DNA of 16,700 bases, taken from contig JAAZLP010000202.1 in assembly GCA_012799265.1 (NCBI GenBank), forward strand, positions 1-16,700, read 5' to 3'. Origin of the DNA: Phyllobacteriaceae bacterium (GTDB lineage Bacteria > Pseudomonadota > Alphaproteobacteria > Rhizobiales > Devosiaceae). How positions within the stretch are numbered: the stretch's first letter is position 1; the number at the start of each line of letters is the position of its first letter. The position numbers were made by a program, and so were the translations under genes. Below are positions 14,642-16,700 of the stretch, in pieces. Under the pieces are notes generated by a model that worked only from the letters and a program-made list of their open reading frames with translations, was not told where the DNA came from and ran no database searches.

Positions 14642-14809
14642 ATGAATGTTGGAGCCGCAGTCGCCATCGGGATTGGCACCGCTATCGCGCTGGGCGTGGC
14701 GCTTGATAATTTCGGCATCGGCATAGCAATAGGGGTCGGCCTCGGCATGGCTCTGGCGAGCGCGGGATATCATAAAGCCCGAAAAGACGACCCAGCCGAC
14801 AAGCCTTGA
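14642..14809 (+). CDS. Small glycine-zipper membrane peptide, 55 residues
   Basis: A short gene of unknown function. The product starts MNVGAAVAIGIGTAIALGVA and has two Gly/Ala/Ile-rich hydrophobic stretches (about 3-20 and 24-42) separated by LDNF, then a charged tail KARKDDPADKP. The GxxxG-like spacing (GIGTAIALG; GIGIAIGVGLG) suggests a helical hairpin or tightly packed membrane helices. The start at ATG 14642 has GGAGGG about seven bases upstream, much stronger than any upstream start, and the hydrophobic composition is unlike antisense or chance frames. It ends 47 bases before the carboxypeptidase ATG. Related glycine-zipper proteins exist in many proteobacteria; I do not recognise a named family. 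Confidence 0.6.
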   Translation: MNVGAAVAIGIGTAIALGVALDNFGIGIAIGVGLGMALASAGYHKARKDDPADKP

Positions 14810-14856
14810 TCCTGTCCAAGGGCTGTGGAACACCTTCCGCAGACTTTGGAGCGATC

Positions 14857-16356
14857 ATGACTTTCCACAAACTCGACGATCTCGGCCGCCGTCTGGAGGC
14901 CCTTGAGCACGCCCTTTCCATTCTCGGCGCCGACGAAGCGACCCATATGGCGGTTGGCGGCGGCGAAAAGCGGGCTGAGGCCATGTCCCAATTGGCCGGC
15001 ATGTATCACGCCCAGGCAACAGCTCCCGAAATTGCGGAATGGATCGAAGCCGCCAAGGGCGAAGATCTCACTGACGACCAGAAACTGGCAGTCGCGGAGT
15101 TCGAACGGTCCTATGTGAGTGCCACCTGCCTGCCGACCGAGTTTGTTCAGCGCCGCACGGCTGCAACGATGCGGTCCGAGCAGCTTTGGCGCGACCTCCG
15201 TGCGAAGGGCGACTGGGATACATTCCTGCCCGCCCTGGAGGGCGTTGTGGCGCTGGTGCGCGAGGAAGCCCAGCTTCGGGCCGAGGCAACCGGCCTTGCT
15301 CCCTATGACGCGCTGATGGACCAATATGATCCGGGCAATCGCGTCGCGGATATCGACGTGGTCTTCGCCGACCTCAAGAGCTTCCTCAAGGACTTCGTGC
15401 CCGAGGCCCTGGACGTACAGGAGCGGCGTCTCTCTGCCCGCCCTCGCAAGCCCCTGAACGGCCCCTACCCCATTGAAAAGCAACGCGAACTCGGGCTTGC
15501 GGCGATGCGGGCGGTGGGATTTGACTTCACCCATGGCTCGCTGGCCATCTCGCACCATCCGTTCTGCGGCGGCGTGCCGACCGACGTGCGCATGACCACG
15601 CGTTACCGCACCGACGAGTTCCTTTCTTCGCTTATGGGCGTGCTGCACGAAACCGGCCATGCCCTTTATGAGCAGGGCCTGCCCAAGGAATGGTCGCACT
15701 GGCCACTGGGCAAGGCGCGCGGCATGGGCATGCATGAAAGCCAGAGCCTGTTCGTGGAGATGCAGCTGGCCCGCAGCTCTGAGTTCTGGGAATTCTTCCT
15801 GCCACAGGTCATCCAGTATCTGGGGGACGATGCGCTCAACGGTTGGGACATTGCCGACGTGCTCAGCGAGGTGAACCATGTCGAGCGCGGGTATATCCGC
15901 GTCGACGCCGACGAGGTCACCTATCCGCTTCACGTGATCCTCCGGTACGAGCTGGAAAAGGATCTTGTTTCCGGCGCGCTGCAGGTCAGCCAGATCCCCG
16001 AAGCCTGGGACGCGAAGATGCAGGAATATCTGGGCATCTCGACCATCGACAATCCAAAGGATGGCCCGATGCAGGACGTCCATTGGCCGGGAGGCGCCTT
16101 TGGTTATTTCCCGAGCTACACGCTTGGCGCGATGATCGCCGCCCAACTCGGCGCCGCCATGCGCAATGACCTCCCCGATATGGGCGCTCAAATGAAAGCT
16201 GGCGATTTTTCTCAAATCAACCAGTGGCGCGCCGATCGAGTCTGGTCCCAGGCTTCGCGCTATTCGACGTCCGACCTCGTAACGCGCGCCACAGGCGAGC
16301 CGCTCAATGCGGACCACTTCAAGAACCACCTCAAGAGCCGCTACGGCTCAAAATAA
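14857..16356 (+). CDS. Family M32 zinc metallocarboxypeptidase
   Basis: A 499-residue cytoplasmic carboxypeptidase of peptidase family M32 (thermostable carboxypeptidase Taq/Pfu type), which removes C-terminal residues from peptides. The zinc site is intact: HETGH at residues 264-268 gives two histidine ligands and the catalytic Glu265, and HESQS at 293-297 gives the third ligand Glu294, 30 residues after His264 as in the family. Other family stretches are LGLAAMRAVGFDFTHGSLAI, DVRMTTRY, LHVILRYELEKDLVSGALQV and WPGGAFGYFPSYTLGAMIAA. The frame extends upstream to TTG 14806, but ATG 14857 has GGAG five bases before it and normal length. It is unrelated in function to the flagellar genes and ends in a strong terminator. 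Confidence 0.95.
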   Translation: MTFHKLDDLGRRLEALEHALSILGADEATHMAVGGGEKRAEAMSQLAGMYHAQATAPEIAEWIEAAKGEDLTDDQKLAVAEFERSYVSATCLPTEFVQRRTAATMRSEQLWRDLRAKGDWDTFLPALEGVVALVREEAQLRAEATGLAPYDALMDQYDPGNRVADIDVVFADLKSFLKDFVPEALDVQERRLSARPRKPLNGPYPIEKQRELGLAAMRAVGFDFTHGSLAISHHPFCGGVPTDVRMTTRYRTDEFLSSLMGVLHETGHALYEQGLPKEWSHWPLGKARGMGMHESQSLFVEMQLARSSEFWEFFLPQVIQYLGDDALNGWDIADVLSEVNHVERGYIRVDADEVTYPLHVILRYELEKDLVSGALQVSQIPEAWDAKMQEYLGISTIDNPKDGPMQDVHWPGGAFGYFPSYTLGAMIAAQLGAAMRNDLPDMGAQMKAGDFSQINQWRADRVWSQASRYSTSDLVTRATGEPLNADHFKNHLKSRYGSK

Positions 16357-16380
16357 GCATTGAATTCAAACGCATGAAGG

Positions 16381-16409
16381 AAAGGGCGGATTCAGTTTCC
16401 GCCCTTTTT
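16381..16409 (+). terminator. Rho-independent terminator after the M32 carboxypeptidase
   Basis: AAAGGGCGGA, loop TTCAGTT, then TCCGCCCTTT forms a perfect ten-pair stem running into TTTTT at 16405-16409. It begins 24 bases after the stop codon and is the clearest terminator in the window. It also isolates the downstream curlin-type gene. Confidence 0.85.
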
Positions 16410-16485
16410 GCTTCCTGAACGCATTATGAATCTGCACTTCAGGCGCGGTTCCAAATCACCCCCGTAAAACAGTCTCCATCAACAA

Positions 16486-16502
16486 GCGGTCGGAGGGACC
16501 GC
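16486..16502. repeat. Small hairpin in the leader of the curlin-type gene
   Basis: GCGGTC-GGAGG-GACCGC gives a six-pair stem that presents a GGAGG loop, 22 bases before the ATG and upstream of a second, apparently functional AAGGAGA site at 16511-16517. It could affect translation, but the arms are short. No convincing promoter was recognised in 16410-16485. Confidence 0.3.
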
Positions 16503-16524
16503 AGCCCCCAAAGGAGACGTTCAA

Positions 16525-16700
16525 ATGATCCGCAAGTTCATCATCACCACTCTCGCCGCCACCGTTATCGCTGCCGCTGCAGCCCCGGCAATGGCCAACG
16601 ATATCTTCATCGACCAGTACGGCTTCGGCAATGAAGTCGGCGGCAGCCAGACCGGCTGGAACAATGTGTTCGGCACCCAGCAGACCGGTTGGTGGAACAA
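16525..16700 (+). CDS. Curlin-repeat (amyloid fibre) protein, N-terminal part, cut by window edge
   Basis: The visible 58 residues start with a Sec signal peptide (MIRKFIITTLAATVIAAAAA, cleavage near PAMA-NDI) and then show the curlin pattern Q-x-G-x-x-N repeated every eleven residues: QYGFGN, QTGWNN, QTGWWN. This is the repeat of CsgA/CsgB-type secreted amyloid subunits that form curli-like surface fibres. AAGGAGA lies seven bases before the ATG. The gene follows a strong terminator, so it is a separate unit. Trp in place of the more usual residues at the x positions is notable. Whether it is a major (CsgA-like) or minor subunit cannot be told, because the rest and any csg neighbours lie beyond the edge. 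Confidence 0.8.
   Translation, partial: MIRKFIITTLAATVIAAAAAPAMANDIFIDQYGFGNEVGGSQTGWNNVFGTQQTGWWN

Noticed and set aside
13028..14833. A 601-residue open frame on the minus strand opposite flgA and flgH
   Set aside because: It is antisense to two certain genes, is rich in His/Asp/Gly/Arg as GC-rich shadow frames are, and has no recognisable domain.
14770..16329. A 519-residue open frame opposite the M32 carboxypeptidase
   Set aside because: The plus-strand frame has an intact zinc site and family motifs, so the antisense frame is a by-product of GC-rich codon use.

Overview
The window is most likely chromosomal DNA from an alphaproteobacterium, probably of the order Hyphomicrobiales (Devosia-like is a guess from protein style, not a proven assignment). 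It is GC-rich and almost all of it is a flagellar export, rod, basal-body and motor-switch cluster. The gene order (fliLM diverging from flgFGAH, and flgBC-fliEQR-flhB diverging from fliOP) and the regulatory sites resemble the Caulobacter crescentus flagellar layout. No tRNA, rRNA, CRISPR array, insertion sequence or phage gene was seen.

Layout. From 1 to 2624 a minus-strand operon reads flgB-flgC-fliE-fliQ-fliR-flhB (flhB runs off the left edge): proximal rod, MS-ring/rod adaptor and export-gate membrane proteins. From about 2837 to 4295 fliO-fliP reads rightward, completing most of the export gate. It meets head-on, with one base between stop codons, a second minus-strand operon (10878 down to 4297): fliL, fliM, a small membrane coiled-coil protein, a MotE-family periplasmic protein, and, after a hairpin-rich gap, a very large exported TPR protein. 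From 11161 to 14416 a plus-strand operon flgF-flgG-flgA-flgH makes the distal rod, the P-ring assembly chaperone and the L-ring. flgI, the usual next gene, is not here. After a hairpin-rich 225-base gap come a 55-residue glycine-zipper membrane peptide, an M32 metallocarboxypeptidase with a strong terminator, and the start of a curlin-repeat (amyloid fibre) protein cut by the right edge.

Regulation. The two divergent intergenic regions carry a coherent set of sites: a perfect TTAA-N7-TTAA CtrA-type box facing flgB, a one-mismatch CtrA-type box facing fliL, and upstream of flgF an inverted repeat, a consensus IHF site and a sigma-54-type -24/-12 element in that order. The inverted repeat GGCA-N5-TGCC occurs three times in these two regions and nearly once more before the TPR gene, suggesting a shared flagellar regulator, possibly FlbD-like. 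This fits a hierarchy in which CtrA starts early genes and sigma-54 plus an enhancer-binding protein switches on rod and ring genes.

The least understood parts are the TPR protein and its partners (small membrane protein and MotE-like protein), which may form a periplasmic motor accessory module, and the stack of hairpins after flgH.
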